DNA of 16,393 nucleotides, taken from the NCBI GenBank assembly GCA_905197385.1, contig CAJJYO010000008.1:1-16393 (forward strand), given 5' to 3'. Positions 1-7,739 of this stretch are shown one piece after another. A model generated the notes under the pieces. That model was given only the letters and a program-made list of their open reading frames with translations. It was not told where the DNA came from and searched no databases. Within the stretch, counting starts at the first letter, position 1; every line of letters begins with the position of its first letter. This stretch comes from an uncultured Collinsella sp. Lineage in GTDB: Bacteria > Actinomycetota > Coriobacteriia > Coriobacteriales > Coriobacteriaceae. Position numbers and translations under genes: made by a program.

Positions 1-23
1 CCCTCTCCCCTGGGGGCGAGGGG
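1..23. repeat. GC-rich imperfect hairpin at window start
   Basis: Bases 1-5 (CCCTC) pair with 18-22 (GAGGG), and 7-9 pair with 14-16 across one mismatch. The C-run/G-run hairpin resembles the short intergenic palindromes common between enterobacterial genes. It lies in the spacer before wcaK and is clipped by the window edge, so the full element cannot be judged. Bases 24-116 hold only the leader of wcaK. Confidence 0.3.
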
Positions 24-116
24 ACTGATCGAGCACAGCTTTGAATATGTCACCGGTTTAACTCTTAATCATCAACCATAGCACCGACGCAATTTAGAAC
101 TCCTTTTGAGGTCATA

Positions 117-1397
117 ATGAAATTACTTATTCTGGGCAACCACACTTGCGGCAATCGTGGCGACAGCGCCATCCTGCGCGGCTTACTTGATGCCATCAAC
201 ATCCTCAATCCACACGCCGAAGTGGACGTGATGAGCCGCTATCCGGTCAGTTCTTCCTGGCTGCTCAACCGCCCGGTAATGGGCGATCCGCTGTTCCTGC
301 AAATGAAAAAACACAACAGCGCGGCGGGCGTTGGCGGGCGCGTTAAAAAAGCCCTCCGTCGCCGCTATCAGCATCAGGTATTGCTCTCACGCGTCACCGA
401 CACTGGCAAGCTGCGTAATATCGCCATCGCCCAGGGATTCACTGACTTCGTGCGCCTGCTGTCAGGTTACGACGCCATTATTCAGGTCGGCGGATCGTTT
501 TTTGTCGATCTCTACGGCGTGCCGCAGTTTGAACACGCGCTTTGCACTTTCATGGCGAAAAAGCCGCTATTTATGATTGGTCACAGCGTTGGTCCATTCC
601 AGGATGAGCAATTTAACCAACTGGCGAACTACGTTTTTGGTCACTGCGACGCGCTGATCCTGCGCGAATCGGTCAGCCTTGAACTGATGAAACGCAGCAA
701 TATCACCACCGCAAAAGTCGAACATGGCGTCGATACTGCGTGGCTGGTCGATCACCACACAGAAGACTTCACCGCCAGCTATGCCGTTCAACACTGGCTG
801 GACGTTGCCGCACAACAGAAAACGGTAGCAATTACCCTGCGCGAACTGGCACCGTTCGACAAACGTCTCGGCACCACTCAGCAAGCGTATGAAAAAGCCT
901 TTGCCGGGGTGGTCAATCGCATTCTCGACGAAGGGTATCAGGTGATTGCGCTTTCCACCTGTACGGGCATCGACAGCTATAACAAAGACGACCGCATGGT
1001 GGCGCTCAATCTTCGCCAGCACATCAGCGATCCTGCCCGTTACCACGTGGTGATGGATGAACTCAACGATCTGGAAATGGGCAAAATTCTGGGGGCCTGT
1101 GAACTCACCGTCGGTACGCGCCTGCACTCTGCCATTATCTCGATGAACTTTGCCACTCCGGCGATTGCCATCAACTATGAACATAAATCCGCCGGGATTA
1201 TGCAACAACTGGGGCTACCAGAGATGGCAATTGATATCCGTCATTTATTAGACGGCAGCCTGCAAGCGATGGTTGCGGATACCTTAGGCCAGCTTCCGGC
1301 ACTGAACACGCGACTTAACGAAGCCGTCAGTCGCGAACGTCAGACGGGAATGCAGATGGTGAAATCTGTGCTTGAACGCATCGGGGAGGCGAAATGA
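117..1397 (+). CDS. wcaK: WcaK, colanic acid polysaccharide pyruvyl transferase family protein
   Basis: This is a 426-residue protein, the length I know for E. coli WcaK, with no frame disruption. It belongs to the polysaccharide pyruvyl transferase family, which transfers pyruvate from phosphoenolpyruvate to form a ketal on a sugar of the colanic acid repeat unit in the cytoplasm. Visible family marks are the N-terminal glycine-rich segment (GNHTCGNRGDSAIL, residues 7-20), QVGGSFF (123-129), SVGPF (157-161) and the C-terminal GTRLHSAI (333-340) followed by YEHKSAGIM (354-362). A GAGG ribosome binding site lies just before the ATG. The stop overlaps the start of wcaL as ATGA, which indicates translational coupling. 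Codon use and sequence are enterobacterial, unlike everything after 3161. Confidence 0.95.
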   Translation: MKLLILGNHTCGNRGDSAILRGLLDAINILNPHAEVDVMSRYPVSSSWLLNRPVMGDPLFLQMKKHNSAAGVGGRVKKALRRRYQHQVLLSRVTDTGKLRNIAIAQGFTDFVRLLSGYDAIIQVGGSFFVDLYGVPQFEHALCTFMAKKPLFMIGHSVGPFQDEQFNQLANYVFGHCDALILRESVSLELMKRSNITTAKVEHGVDTAWLVDHHTEDFTASYAVQHWLDVAAQQKTVAITLRELAPFDKRLGTTQQAYEKAFAGVVNRILDEGYQVIALSTCTGIDSYNKDDRMVALNLRQHISDPARYHVVMDELNDLEMGKILGACELTVGTRLHSAIISMNFATPAIAINYEHKSAGIMQQLGLPEMAIDIRHLLDGSLQAMVADTLGQLPALNTRLNEAVSRERQTGMQMVKSVLERIGEAK

Positions 1398-2614
1398 AGG
1401 TCGGCTTCTTTTTACTGAAATTTCCACTGTCGTCGGAAACCTTCGTCCTCAATCAAATTACCGCGTTTATTGATATGGGCTTTGAGGTGGAGATTGTCGC
1501 GCTGCAAAAAGGCGACACACAAAACACCCACGCGGCATGGACAAAATATAACCTTGCCGCCAGAACCCGCTGGTTACAGGACGAGCCACAAGGCAAAGTG
1601 GCGAAACTGCGCCACCGCGCCAGCCAGACGTTGCGCGGTATTCATCGTAAAAATACCTGGCAGGCGCTTAACCTCAAACGCTATGGTGCTGAGTCGCGGA
1701 ACCTGATTTTGTCTGCCATTTGCGGCCAGGTCGCAACACCGTTTCATGCCGATGTGTTTATCGCTCATTTTGGCCCTGCTGGGGTAACCGCGGCAAAACT
1801 ACGCGAACTGGGTGTCATTCGCGGCAAAATTGCCACTATCTTCCACGGTATTGATATCTCCAGTCGGGAAGTGCTCAACCACTACACTCCCGAATATCAA
1901 CAACTGTTTCGCCGTGGCGACCTGATGTTACCAATAAGCAATCTGTGGGCCGGAAGGCTGCAAAAAATGGGCTGCCCGAGGGAAAAAATCGCCGTATCGC
2001 GCATGGGCGTGGACATGACGCGTTTTAGCCCGCGTCCGGTGAAAGCGCCCGCAACGCCGCTGGAAATCATCTCCGTCGCACGCTTAACCGAGAAAAAAGG
2101 CCTGCATGTGGCGATTGAAGCCTGCCGCCAGTTGAAAGAGCAGGGCGTGGCATTTCGCTATCGCATCCTCGGCATTGGCCCGTGGGAACGACGCCTGCGC
2201 ACCCTCATCGAACAATATCAACTGGAAGATGTGATAGAGATGCCGGGCTTTAAACCGAGCCATGAAGTGAAAGCGATGCTCGATGACGCGGATGTCTTCC
2301 TGTTGCCATCGGTTACAGGTGCGGATGGCGATATGGAAGGTATTCCGGTGGCGCTAATGGAAGCGATGGCGGTTGGCATTCCGGTTGTTTCTACTCTGCA
2401 CAGCGGAATACCGGAACTGGTGGAGGCCGATAAATCCGGTTGGCTGGTGCCTGAGAACGATGCTCGCGCACTGGCGCAACGACTGGCGGCGTTTAGCCAA
2501 CTGGACACCGACGAACTTACTACGGTTGTCAAACGTGCGCGCGAAAAAGTCGAACACGATTTTAACCAGCAGGTGATCAATCGAGAACTCGCCAGCTTGC
2601 TGCAGGCTTTATAG
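1394..2614 (+). CDS. wcaL: WcaL, colanic acid biosynthesis glycosyltransferase (GT4)
   Basis: This is a 406-residue glycosyltransferase, equal to the usual E. coli WcaL length. It adds a sugar to the lipid-linked colanic acid repeat unit at the cytoplasmic face of the inner membrane; I do not assign the exact sugar from sequence. The GT-B/GT4 fold is shown by the C-terminal half: [18 protein letters not shown] (225-243), a GIGPWERRL loop near 260-268, DADVFLLPS (298-306) and the E-x7-E motif with E315 and E323 ([10 protein letters not shown]), which binds the nucleotide sugar. The N-terminal half holds TIFHGIDIS (148-156). It starts inside the wcaK stop (ATGA) and is followed by wcaM after 10 bases, so the three genes form one transcript. 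Confidence 0.95.
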   Translation: MKVGFFLLKFPLSSETFVLNQITAFIDMGFEVEIVALQKGDTQNTHAAWTKYNLAARTRWLQDEPQGKVAKLRHRASQTLRGIHRKNTWQALNLKRYGAESRNLILSAICGQVATPFHADVFIAHFGPAGVTAAKLRELGVIRGKIATIFHGIDISSREVLNHYTPEYQQLFRRGDLMLPISNLWAGRLQKMGCPREKIAVSRMGVDMTRFSPRPVKAPATPLEIISVARLTEKKGLHVAIEACRQLKEQGVAFRYRILGIGPWERRLRTLIEQYQLEDVIEMPGFKPSHEVKAMLDDADVFLLPSVTGADGDMEGIPVALMEAMAVGIPVVSTLHSGIPELVEADKSGWLVPENDARALAQRLAAFSQLDTDELTTVVKRAREKVEHDFNQQVINRELASLLQAL

Positions 2615-2624
2615 AGGAGAACGT

Positions 2625-3161
2625 ATGCCATTTAAAAAACTCTCCCGACGCACCTTCCTGACGGCAAGCTCGGCGCTTGCCTTCCTCCATACCCCTTTCG
2701 CTCGCGCGCTTCCCGCCCGACAAATCGTTAACATTAACGACTACAACCCACACGACTGGATCGCCTCATTTAAACAAGCCTTCAGCGAAGGGCAAACGGT
2801 CGTCGTGCCTGCCGGATTCGTTTGTGAAAATATCAACACCGGCATCTTCATTCCTCCTGGCAAAACGTTGCACATCCTTGGAAGCCTGCGCGGCAACGGC
2901 AGAGGGCGATTTGTCTTACAGGACGGCAGCCAGGTGACAGGGGAGAAGGGCGGCCGTATGCATAACATCACCCTGGATGTGCGCGGCTCTGACTGCATCA
3001 TCAAAGGGTTGGCGATGAGCGGTTTTGGCCCGGTAACGCAGATTTATATCGGCGGCAAAAATAAACGCGTCATGCGCAACTTGACCATCGATAACCTGAC
3101 CGTCAGCCACGCTAATTACGCCATTTTACGCCAGGGATTTCATAACCAGATTATCGGTGCG
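2625..3161 (+). CDS. wcaM: WcaM, colanic acid biosynthesis protein, 5' part only (cut at chimeric junction)
   Basis: The first 179 codons match E. coli WcaM as I know it, whose full length is 464 residues; about 60% is missing. WcaM is a periplasmic beta-helix (pectin lyase-like) protein encoded last in the colanic acid cluster, with an undefined role. Residues 1-29 look like a twin-arginine signal ([10 protein letters not shown], hydrophobic stretch, then an A-x-A-like end near FARALPA). The repeated short-strand pattern after about residue 75 fits the beta helix. A GAGGAG binding site precedes the ATG. WcaM identity ends at HNQIIGA (codons 173-179). The frame stays open to 3449, giving a 274-residue ORF, but residues 180-274 are only the antisense of argR plus its leader and should not be read as protein. 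Confidence 0.88.
3141..3161. other. Chimeric junction: 21-base tract shared by wcaM and argR
   Basis: On the + strand this tract encodes HNQIIGA, residues 173-179 of E. coli WcaM. On the - strand the same bases encode RTDNLVM, residues 81-87 of ArgR, where a D/S-NLV segment is expected at the start of the oligomerisation domain. Left of it the sequence continues only as WcaM; the ArgR frame reads KSLA and stops at 3126. Right of it the sequence continues only as ArgR. Two genomes therefore meet inside a microhomology of about 18-21 bases. The ArgR side of this reading rests on family knowledge. Confidence 0.85.
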
Positions 3162-3401
3162 CAGAACGCCCGTTACGAGCTCGGAAACCATACGCTGCAG
3201 GTGCAGGTCCTCTGCCAGAACATAGATGCCCTCAGGGAGCTTACGCAGCCCCATATCGGCAATATCGCGAGAGACAGTCGCCTGCGTGCAATCAAAGCCC
3301 ATAGCGCGGAGCTCATCGACCAGCACGCGCTGCGTGCGGACGTCCTTATTGCGCACAATATCTCTAATGGCATCCTGGCGCCCATTGCGTTTTTTAGCCA
3401 T
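3141..3401 (-). CDS. argR: Arginine repressor ArgR, N-terminal part (3' end lost at junction)
   Basis: About 87 native codons remain of a protein normally near 150 residues. ArgR represses arginine biosynthesis genes and needs arginine as corepressor. The preserved part is the winged-helix DNA-binding domain: RQDAIRDIV (8-16), [14 protein letters not shown] (23-36) and the recognition helix with the family motif TQATVSRDI (39-47). The C-terminal domain that binds arginine and forms hexamers (GDDT motif) is absent, so this copy could not work. The start is ATG at 3401, preceded by GGAGAGAGGG at good spacing; a longer frame to 3434 lacks such a site. After residue 87 the frame enters wcaM antisense and stops at 3126. 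The genuine gene presumably continues in the source genome. Confidence 0.85.
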
Positions 3402-3447
3402 ACAAACCCTCTCTCCAAAAGATGGCGGAGACAATCAATCAGTGATT

Positions 3448-3466
3448 GAATAGTTTAACGCTATTT
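3448..3466. promoter_or_regulatory. A/T-rich inverted repeat upstream of argR, possible operator
   Basis: GAATAG (3448-3453) and CTATTT (3461-3466) form a short inverted repeat about 50 bases upstream of the argR start, within an A/T-rich stretch. ArgR proteins bind A/T-rich palindromic ARG boxes with TGAAT-like half sites and often regulate themselves. The half-site spacing here is wider than in the E. coli box, so this is only a candidate. I could not fix a convincing -35/-10 pair for argR. Confidence 0.22.
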
Positions 3467-3494
3467 GAAGGCTTTTGTGTATAAGAACGCATTT

Positions 3495-3522
3495 CGAAAC
3501 AATTCTATGCAAGTTTGTTTCG
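3495..3522. repeat. 8-bp perfect inverted repeat after the glycosyltransferase gene
   Basis: CGAAACAA (3495-3502) and TTGTTTCG (3515-3522) are perfect inverted arms around a 12-base loop. The repeat sits 12 bases past the stop of the glycosyltransferase gene and before argR on the same strand. No T-run follows on the - strand, so an intrinsic terminator is not supported. It may be an operator or a weak transcript-end hairpin. Confidence 0.4.
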
Positions 3523-3533
3523 TAATGAGCCGT

Positions 3534-4574
3534 TTAGGCGGTTTTTGCGCCCGTCCGGTTAAGAAAAGCTGCCAGATGCGTACACATCACGCATCGCGCG
3601 GGCTTGGCGCTGGCAATCGGCCCAAACAACAGACCGAGCCCCCGATGGTTATCCTTGAGCGCGGCGACCATTTGACGGGTTCGAGGTGCCTCGAGCATAT
3701 CACGCATGCGGGCGGAACGCTCGATTGACGACACCCCATGCGGGCTCAGACACAAATTCTCGATGCAGGCGACCAGTCCGGCAAAGTAGAACTTTTGGCT
3801 TGCCAGCTTGAGCCGACCACCGCTATCTGCTTCCGAGAGTGAGTCAGCAAGCTCGTCGAGCGCTCGGGTGTCATCGGATACCTTGGCATACATGGTGGGA
3901 TCAAAGGCATCTGTAAGCTTAGGTGCCGCCGCGTGGAAACAAGCATCGCCGCAGCCGGACACGCATCGTGCCTGCGAAAGCGCGCATGCCATAAACCCAA
4001 CTGTGCGAAACACCTTGTCGCACAAAAGGCATGCCTCAAACAGCGAGCGGCTGTACATCACGCCAGAGGTCTGAACGACAAGGCCGCCTATAATCAACTG
4101 GGGCAGCCCGGTCACCATCGAGGATTTGCTATCGATGGAAATATGAGCAGCATCCAAGACGCGCGAATGGCGCTCTCGATGTGCATCATAGCGGTCGAGC
4201 GACACCGTGGGGAGCACTATGTCTGCCGTAGTATCGCACGCGATATCGACCATCTTGGAAAGGGCCTGCGGAGCAAACCACTCATCGGCGTTCATGGCGA
4301 TGATTTGAGAGCCGCGCGAGGCATCAAAACCGGCACGAAGACAAGCGCCGCGCTTCGCGTCCTCGACGTCAATCAAATCAATATGGATGTCCCTGTCGGC
4401 AGCAACCTGAAGCGAATGGCGCACACCGGGCGCAGCATCGCGGCAGACAACGACAATCTGCAAATCGTAGAGGTCTTGGTTCTGGATACTCTCGAGCGCA
4501 CGCATCGCATAGCTGGGCGAACCTTCTACCACAAGGATCACCGAAAGTCGCGGATGCGAGCCACGTCGAACCAA
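3534..4574 (-). CDS. GT2-like glycosyltransferase with atypical metal-binding motif
   Basis: This is a 346-residue protein whose N-terminal 120 residues follow the GT-A/GT2 pattern: SVILVVEGSPSYAMRALESI (11-30), a basic/small-residue segment ending GFDASRGSQIIAMNADEWF (82-100), then APQALSKMVD. Family enzymes transfer a sugar from a nucleotide donor to cell-envelope glycans. The usual DxD metal motif position reads N-A-D-E (95-98), so the first Asp is replaced by Asn; activity may be altered. The C-terminal 220 residues are Cys- and Ala-rich and not recognised. I see no signal peptide or membrane segment. The start is TTG at 4574, with GAGAGGAC upstream and an in-frame stop 30 bases above; no ATG competes. 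Acceptor and pathway are unknown. Its neighbours argR and truA give no functional hint. Confidence 0.65.
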   Translation of the reverse strand: MVRRGSHPRLSVILVVEGSPSYAMRALESIQNQDLYDLQIVVVCRDAAPGVRHSLQVAADRDIHIDLIDVEDAKRGACLRAGFDASRGSQIIAMNADEWFAPQALSKMVDIACDTTADIVLPTVSLDRYDAHRERHSRVLDAAHISIDSKSSMVTGLPQLIIGGLVVQTSGVMYSRSLFEACLLCDKVFRTVGFMACALSQARCVSGCGDACFHAAAPKLTDAFDPTMYAKVSDDTRALDELADSLSEADSGGRLKLASQKFYFAGLVACIENLCLSPHGVSSIERSARMRDMLEAPRTRQMVAALKDNHRGLGLLFGPIASAKPARCVMCTHLAAFLNRTGAKTA

Positions 4575-4734
4575 GTTATCCGTCCTCTCGACAGCAATGA
4601 ATCAAATCGTGGTTCATGGTACACCCCGGCAATAAAAGCAATGAGACACCGGTTGTATTGCACGCCAAGAACAGATGTTGCACACGCGCAGCCCACAGAT
4701 GACGGGTGTCGACGCACGACGCGTCGAGCCCCCC
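4575..4734. other. Spacer between truA and glycosyltransferase, with a 7-bp hairpin
   Basis: This is a 160-base non-coding stretch. TCGACGC (4709-4715) and GCGTCGA (4721-4727) pair around a 5-base loop, 7 bases after the truA stop. There is no T-tract on the - strand, so it is not a standard terminator. A 13-codon ORF (ATG at 4619, TAA ending one base before the TTG start of the glycosyltransferase) could couple translation, but nothing else supports it. Confidence 0.35.
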
Positions 4735-5559
4735 CTAGTCGAGCACGACAAGCTCGACGGGATCGTAATCCACGCCCATAAACGTAAGGCCGCAGGCAGG
4801 AGCCGTGGGGCCCGCAGCGGTACGGTCGCAAGCATCGATGACCTCGCGCATCCACTCGGGTTTACGGCGATGCATGCCAATCTCGACAAGCGTGCCCACG
4901 ATCGTGCGGACCATCGAATGCAGAAACGCATTGCCCTCGATGGTAAACGTCAGGATGTCCTCGCCAAACGCAACCTCATGGCCAAACTCGGCACGCATCA
5001 CGCAGCGATGCGTAGGTTTGCCCACGGCAGAGGCGACCTTGCAAAAGCTCTTAAAGTCCTGCTCACCCAAAAGCGCGGGACAGGCCGCAGACATGGCCTC
5101 GACGTCCAAGGGATAGCGATGCCACCACACGGCACCACGGGACAGCACGGGGCGCGCATCGCGATCGGCAATACGGTACGTATACGTACGGGAACGCGCG
5201 TCAAAGCGTGCAGAAAAGCCCTTACGGGCCCTGTAGACCTCGTTTATGGCGATATCTTTAGGCAGCAGGGCATCCATAGCCCGCAGCCACCTACGGCGCG
5301 TAAGGGCGAGCTCAGCGTCCGTTACGGGCACGCTGATATACTGTGCCACGGCATGCACGCCGGCATCGGTACGACCTGCGCACGTCAGATCGATCGGACG
5401 GCGAAGCAGCGTCTCGATGGCTCGACGCAGCTCACCCGCAACCGTCGTCTGTCCCGGCTGCTCGGCAAATCCGCTATACGACGAGCCATCATAGGCCACG
5501 CGAAATACGAGCGTGGCGTCAAGCTCGGAAATCGAATTGAAATCAGACGGCGCAGTCAT
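4735..5559 (-). CDS. truA: tRNA pseudouridine(38-40) synthase TruA
   Basis: This 274-residue enzyme isomerises uridines 38-40 in the tRNA anticodon arm. The catalytic Asp is D65 in CAGRTDAGVHA (60-70), the family signature. The N-terminal VFRVAYDGSSYSGF (18-31) and the later HSMVRTIVGTLVEIG segment, with its conserved R-x-[IM]-V-G core, are also diagnostic. The frame extends to a TTG at 5574, but the ATG at 5559 is preferred because GGGAG lies 5 bases before it. The gene follows rplQ, a common actinobacterial and Firmicute order. A strong terminator sits 36 bases upstream of the start, so truA is expressed by readthrough or by a promoter I cannot define. Confidence 0.93.
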   Translation of the reverse strand: MTAPSDFNSISELDATLVFRVAYDGSSYSGFAEQPGQTTVAGELRRAIETLLRRPIDLTCAGRTDAGVHAVAQYISVPVTDAELALTRRRWLRAMDALLPKDIAINEVYRARKGFSARFDARSRTYTYRIADRDARPVLSRGAVWWHRYPLDVEAMSAACPALLGEQDFKSFCKVASAVGKPTHRCVMRAEFGHEVAFGEDILTFTIEGNAFLHSMVRTIVGTLVEIGMHRRKPEWMREVIDACDRTAAGPTAPACGLTFMGVDYDPVELVVLD

Positions 5560-5594
5560 GGGCGCTCCCAACAAACAAGTAACGGTATCGCGAC

Positions 5595-5625
5595 AAAAAA
5601 AGAGGGGTACGCGAACGTACCCCTC
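5595..5625 (-). terminator. Intrinsic terminator after rplQ
   Basis: On the - strand GAGGGGTACG pairs perfectly with CGTACCCCTC (10 bp) around a TTCG loop, followed directly by seven T. This is a textbook rho-independent terminator 26 bases past the rplQ stop. It marks the end of the infA-rplQ transcript and separates it from truA. Confidence 0.92.
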
Positions 5626-5651
5626 GAATATAGCCTATGCAGACGGAATGT

Positions 5652-6119
5652 CTACTCAGCGGTCTCCTCAGCAGGAGCCTCCTCGACAGCCTCGACCTTC
5701 TTGGGAGCAGCGGCCTTCTTAGGGGCCGGAGCAGCCTTCTTGGCCTTAGGCGTGCAAGGCTCGGTGACGAGCTCCATGATAACGATGGGAGCGTTGTCGC
5801 CCTTACGGTTACCGAGCTTCATGATGCGGGTGTAACCGCCGTTGCGGTCCTGCCACATGCCCTGGGCAGCCTTGTCGAAGATCTCGGCAACGAGCTGCTT
5901 ATCGCCGAGCTTGGCGATAGCCAGACGACGAGAGTGCAGGTCGCCCTTCTTGGCCCAAGTGATGATCGGGTCGACGACCGAACGCAGCGCCTTAGCGCGG
6001 GTCTCGGTGGTCTTGATGCGGTCGTTCTCGAAGAGGGCCTTAGCAAGGCTCTTCTTCATGGCCTTGGTGTGGCTCGCATCGGTGCCGAGCTTCAGGCCCT
6101 TCTTAACGTTGTGACGCAT
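5652..6119 (-). CDS. rplQ: 50S ribosomal protein L17
   Basis: This 155-residue protein of the large subunit sits near the exit tunnel. The N-terminal RHNVKKGLKLGTDASHTKAM (2-21), followed by LFENDRIKTTETRAKALR, is the L17 core, and NGGYTRIMKLGNRKGDNAP closes the domain. The core ends near residue 123. The remaining 30 or so residues form a low-complexity tail, first Lys/Ala/Pro-rich and then acidic (ends EETAE). Such tails are frequent in actinobacterial L17 but the tail is probably disordered. It is last in the alpha-operon run, 30 bases after rpoA, and is followed by the terminator at 5595-5625. Confidence 0.97.
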   Translation of the reverse strand: MRHNVKKGLKLGTDASHTKAMKKSLAKALFENDRIKTTETRAKALRSVVDPIITWAKKGDLHSRRLAIAKLGDKQLVAEIFDKAAQGMWQDRNGGYTRIMKLGNRKGDNAPIVIMELVTEPCTPKAKKAAPAPKKAAAPKKVEAVEEAPAEETAE

Positions 6120-6149
6120 GGTCTAGTTTCTCCTCAAATATGCGAAGCA

Positions 6150-7091
6150 TTAAGCCTTCAGGCTCAGGCCCATGGACTCAAGCTTGTCCTTCACTTCCTC
6201 GATCGACTTAACACCGAAGTTACGGATGTTGAGCAGATCGTTCTCCGAGAACTCAACGAGCTGACGGACCGAGTGAATGCTGGCGCGCTTAAGGCAGTTG
6301 TAGGAACGGACGGAAAGGTCCAGATCCTCGATCTGCTTGTCCAGCTCGGCGTTGTCGTTGGTGACCTCGGGAGCGAAGATCGAAGCCTCCTCCTCGACCT
6401 CGGGGGTCTCGGCAAGGTTCATAAAGGCGGCCATATGCTGGTTGATGATATTGGCAGCCTGGACCACGGCGTCGCGCGGGGCGATGGAGCCGTTGGTCTC
6501 GATCTCGAGGACAAGGCGGTCGTAGTCGGTGTGCTGACCGACACGGCAAGCCTCAACGAGCTTGGCGCAACGGGAAACCGGCGAGTACAGCGAGTCGACG
6601 TGGATCACACCGATGGGATCGTTGTCGCGCTTGTTGGCCTCGCCAGAAACATAGCCGCGGCCATAGCCGATGCGCATGCTCATGGTGAGATGGCCACCCT
6701 CGGTGAGCGTAGCAATGTGCTGCTCGGGGTTGACCAGCTCAAACTCGGACGGAATAAAGAAGTCCGCACCGGTGACCTCGCAGGGGCCGTCAACCGAGAT
6801 GGTGGCGGTCGCCTCGTCGGTCGTGCCGAGAGCCCTGAAGACAAGACCCTTGACATTCAGGACGATGTCGGTGACATCCTCGACCATGTTAGGGATGGTC
6901 ATGAACTCGTGCTGCGCACCATCGATCTGAATAGCCTCGACGGCGGCACCCTCGAGCGAGGACAGAAGAACGCGACGAAGGGAGTTACCCAGCGTATCGC
7001 CGTAACCACGCTCGAGCGGCTCGACGGAGACACGAGCAGACGTCTCGTTGATCTCTTCGACCTGAACCTGAGGCCTAATGAATTCTGACAT
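6150..7091 (-). CDS. rpoA: DNA-directed RNA polymerase subunit alpha
   Basis: This is a 313-residue, full-length alpha subunit that dimerises to start RNA polymerase assembly and contacts promoter UP elements and activators. The N-terminal assembly domain shows ERGYGDTLGNSLRRVLLSSL (27-46). The C-terminal domain begins near residue 254 (IEDLDLSVRSYNCLKRA), with R262 at the position of the E. coli DNA-contacting R265, and ends with the helix-hairpin-helix NIRNFGVKSIEEVKDKL. An acidic linker (EVEEEASIFAPE) lies between. GGAGG precedes the ATG by 6 bases. It lies between rpsD and rplQ as in the classical alpha operon. Confidence 0.98.
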   Translation of the reverse strand: MSEFIRPQVQVEEINETSARVSVEPLERGYGDTLGNSLRRVLLSSLEGAAVEAIQIDGAQHEFMTIPNMVEDVTDIVLNVKGLVFRALGTTDEATATISVDGPCEVTGADFFIPSEFELVNPEQHIATLTEGGHLTMSMRIGYGRGYVSGEANKRDNDPIGVIHVDSLYSPVSRCAKLVEACRVGQHTDYDRLVLEIETNGSIAPRDAVVQAANIINQHMAAFMNLAETPEVEEEASIFAPEVTNDNAELDKQIEDLDLSVRSYNCLKRASIHSVRQLVEFSENDLLNIRNFGVKSIEEVKDKLESMGLSLKA

Positions 7092-7123
7092 GTATTACCT
7101 CCAGCCTCAGCAGCCCGGATGGA

Positions 7124-7720
7124 CTACTTAGAGTAGAGCTCGACGATGAGCTGCTCGTTGATATCACCGCTGATCTGCTCACGCGTCGGCAGAGCGAGCA
7201 CGTTACCAGACAGCTTCTCGATATCGACCTCGAGCCAGCCAGGGACCTCAAAGCGCTCGGAGGAAATCAGGGCCTCCTTGATGGGGAGGAGGTCACGGAA
7301 CTTCTCGCCGACAGCGACGACGTCGCCGGCCTTGACGCGGTAGGACGGGATGTCCACGCGCTTGCCGTTCACGGTGAAGTGACCGTGACGGACGGACTGA
7401 CGAGCCTCTTTGCGGGTGCGGGCGAAGCCAAGACGGAAGACGACGTTGTCGAGGCGAGACTCAAGAATGATCATGAGGTTCTCACCGGTGACGCCGTTCA
7501 TCTTACGGGCCTTGTTGAAGTAGCCGTGGAACTGCTTCTCCAGAACGCCATAGATGAACTTGACCTTCTGCTTCTCGCGCAGCTGCATGCCGTACTCAGA
7601 TTCCTTGCGACGGCGCTTGGGCTGACGGATAGATTCCTTCTTGCTGCTGTAACCGAGCTCAGCGGGATCGATCCCGAGCTGACGGCAGCGCTTAAGAACA
7701 GGAGTCCTGTCGATTGCCAT
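7124..7720 (-). CDS. rpsD: 30S ribosomal protein S4
   Basis: This 198-residue primary 16S rRNA binding protein nucleates small-subunit assembly; in many bacteria S4 also represses its own operon. The RNA-binding S4 domain spans about 88-150 (SRLDNVVFRLGFARTRKEAR, then VNGKRVDIPSYRVKAGDVV). The N-terminal region has only one cysteine (C12), so this is the zinc-free form of S4. It lies between rpsK and rpoA with short spacers (19 and 32 bases). Confidence 0.97.
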   Translation of the reverse strand: MAIDRTPVLKRCRQLGIDPAELGYSSKKESIRQPKRRRKESEYGMQLREKQKVKFIYGVLEKQFHGYFNKARKMNGVTGENLMIILESRLDNVVFRLGFARTRKEARQSVRHGHFTVNGKRVDIPSYRVKAGDVVAVGEKFRDLLPIKEALISSERFEVPGWLEVDIEKLSGNVLALPTREQISGDINEQLIVELYSK

Positions 7721-7739
7721 ATTGATACGATCCTTTCAG

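Noticed and set aside
1..3161. Colanic acid genes acquired by the actinobacterium through horizontal transfer
   Set aside because: The genes are E. coli-like to the last base, without mobile elements, and end inside a word also present in argR. A mis-assembly explains this more simply.
3401..3434. Upstream start at 3434 for argR (11 extra residues)
   Set aside because: The ATG at 3401 has a strong GGAGAG site and gives the normal ArgR N-terminus; the extension covers that site.
4709..4727. Intrinsic terminator after truA
   Set aside because: The 7-bp stem is real, but no T-tract follows on the - strand.
4675..5835. 386-codon + strand ORF opposite truA
   Set aside because: Antisense of TruA with its catalytic motif on the other strand; it also runs through the terminator.
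5637..7088. 483-codon + strand ORF opposite rplQ and rpoA
   Set aside because: It is a mirror frame of two conserved genes, with Leu/Gly/Asp/Val-rich composition and no family character. GC-rich codon bias keeps antisense frames open.
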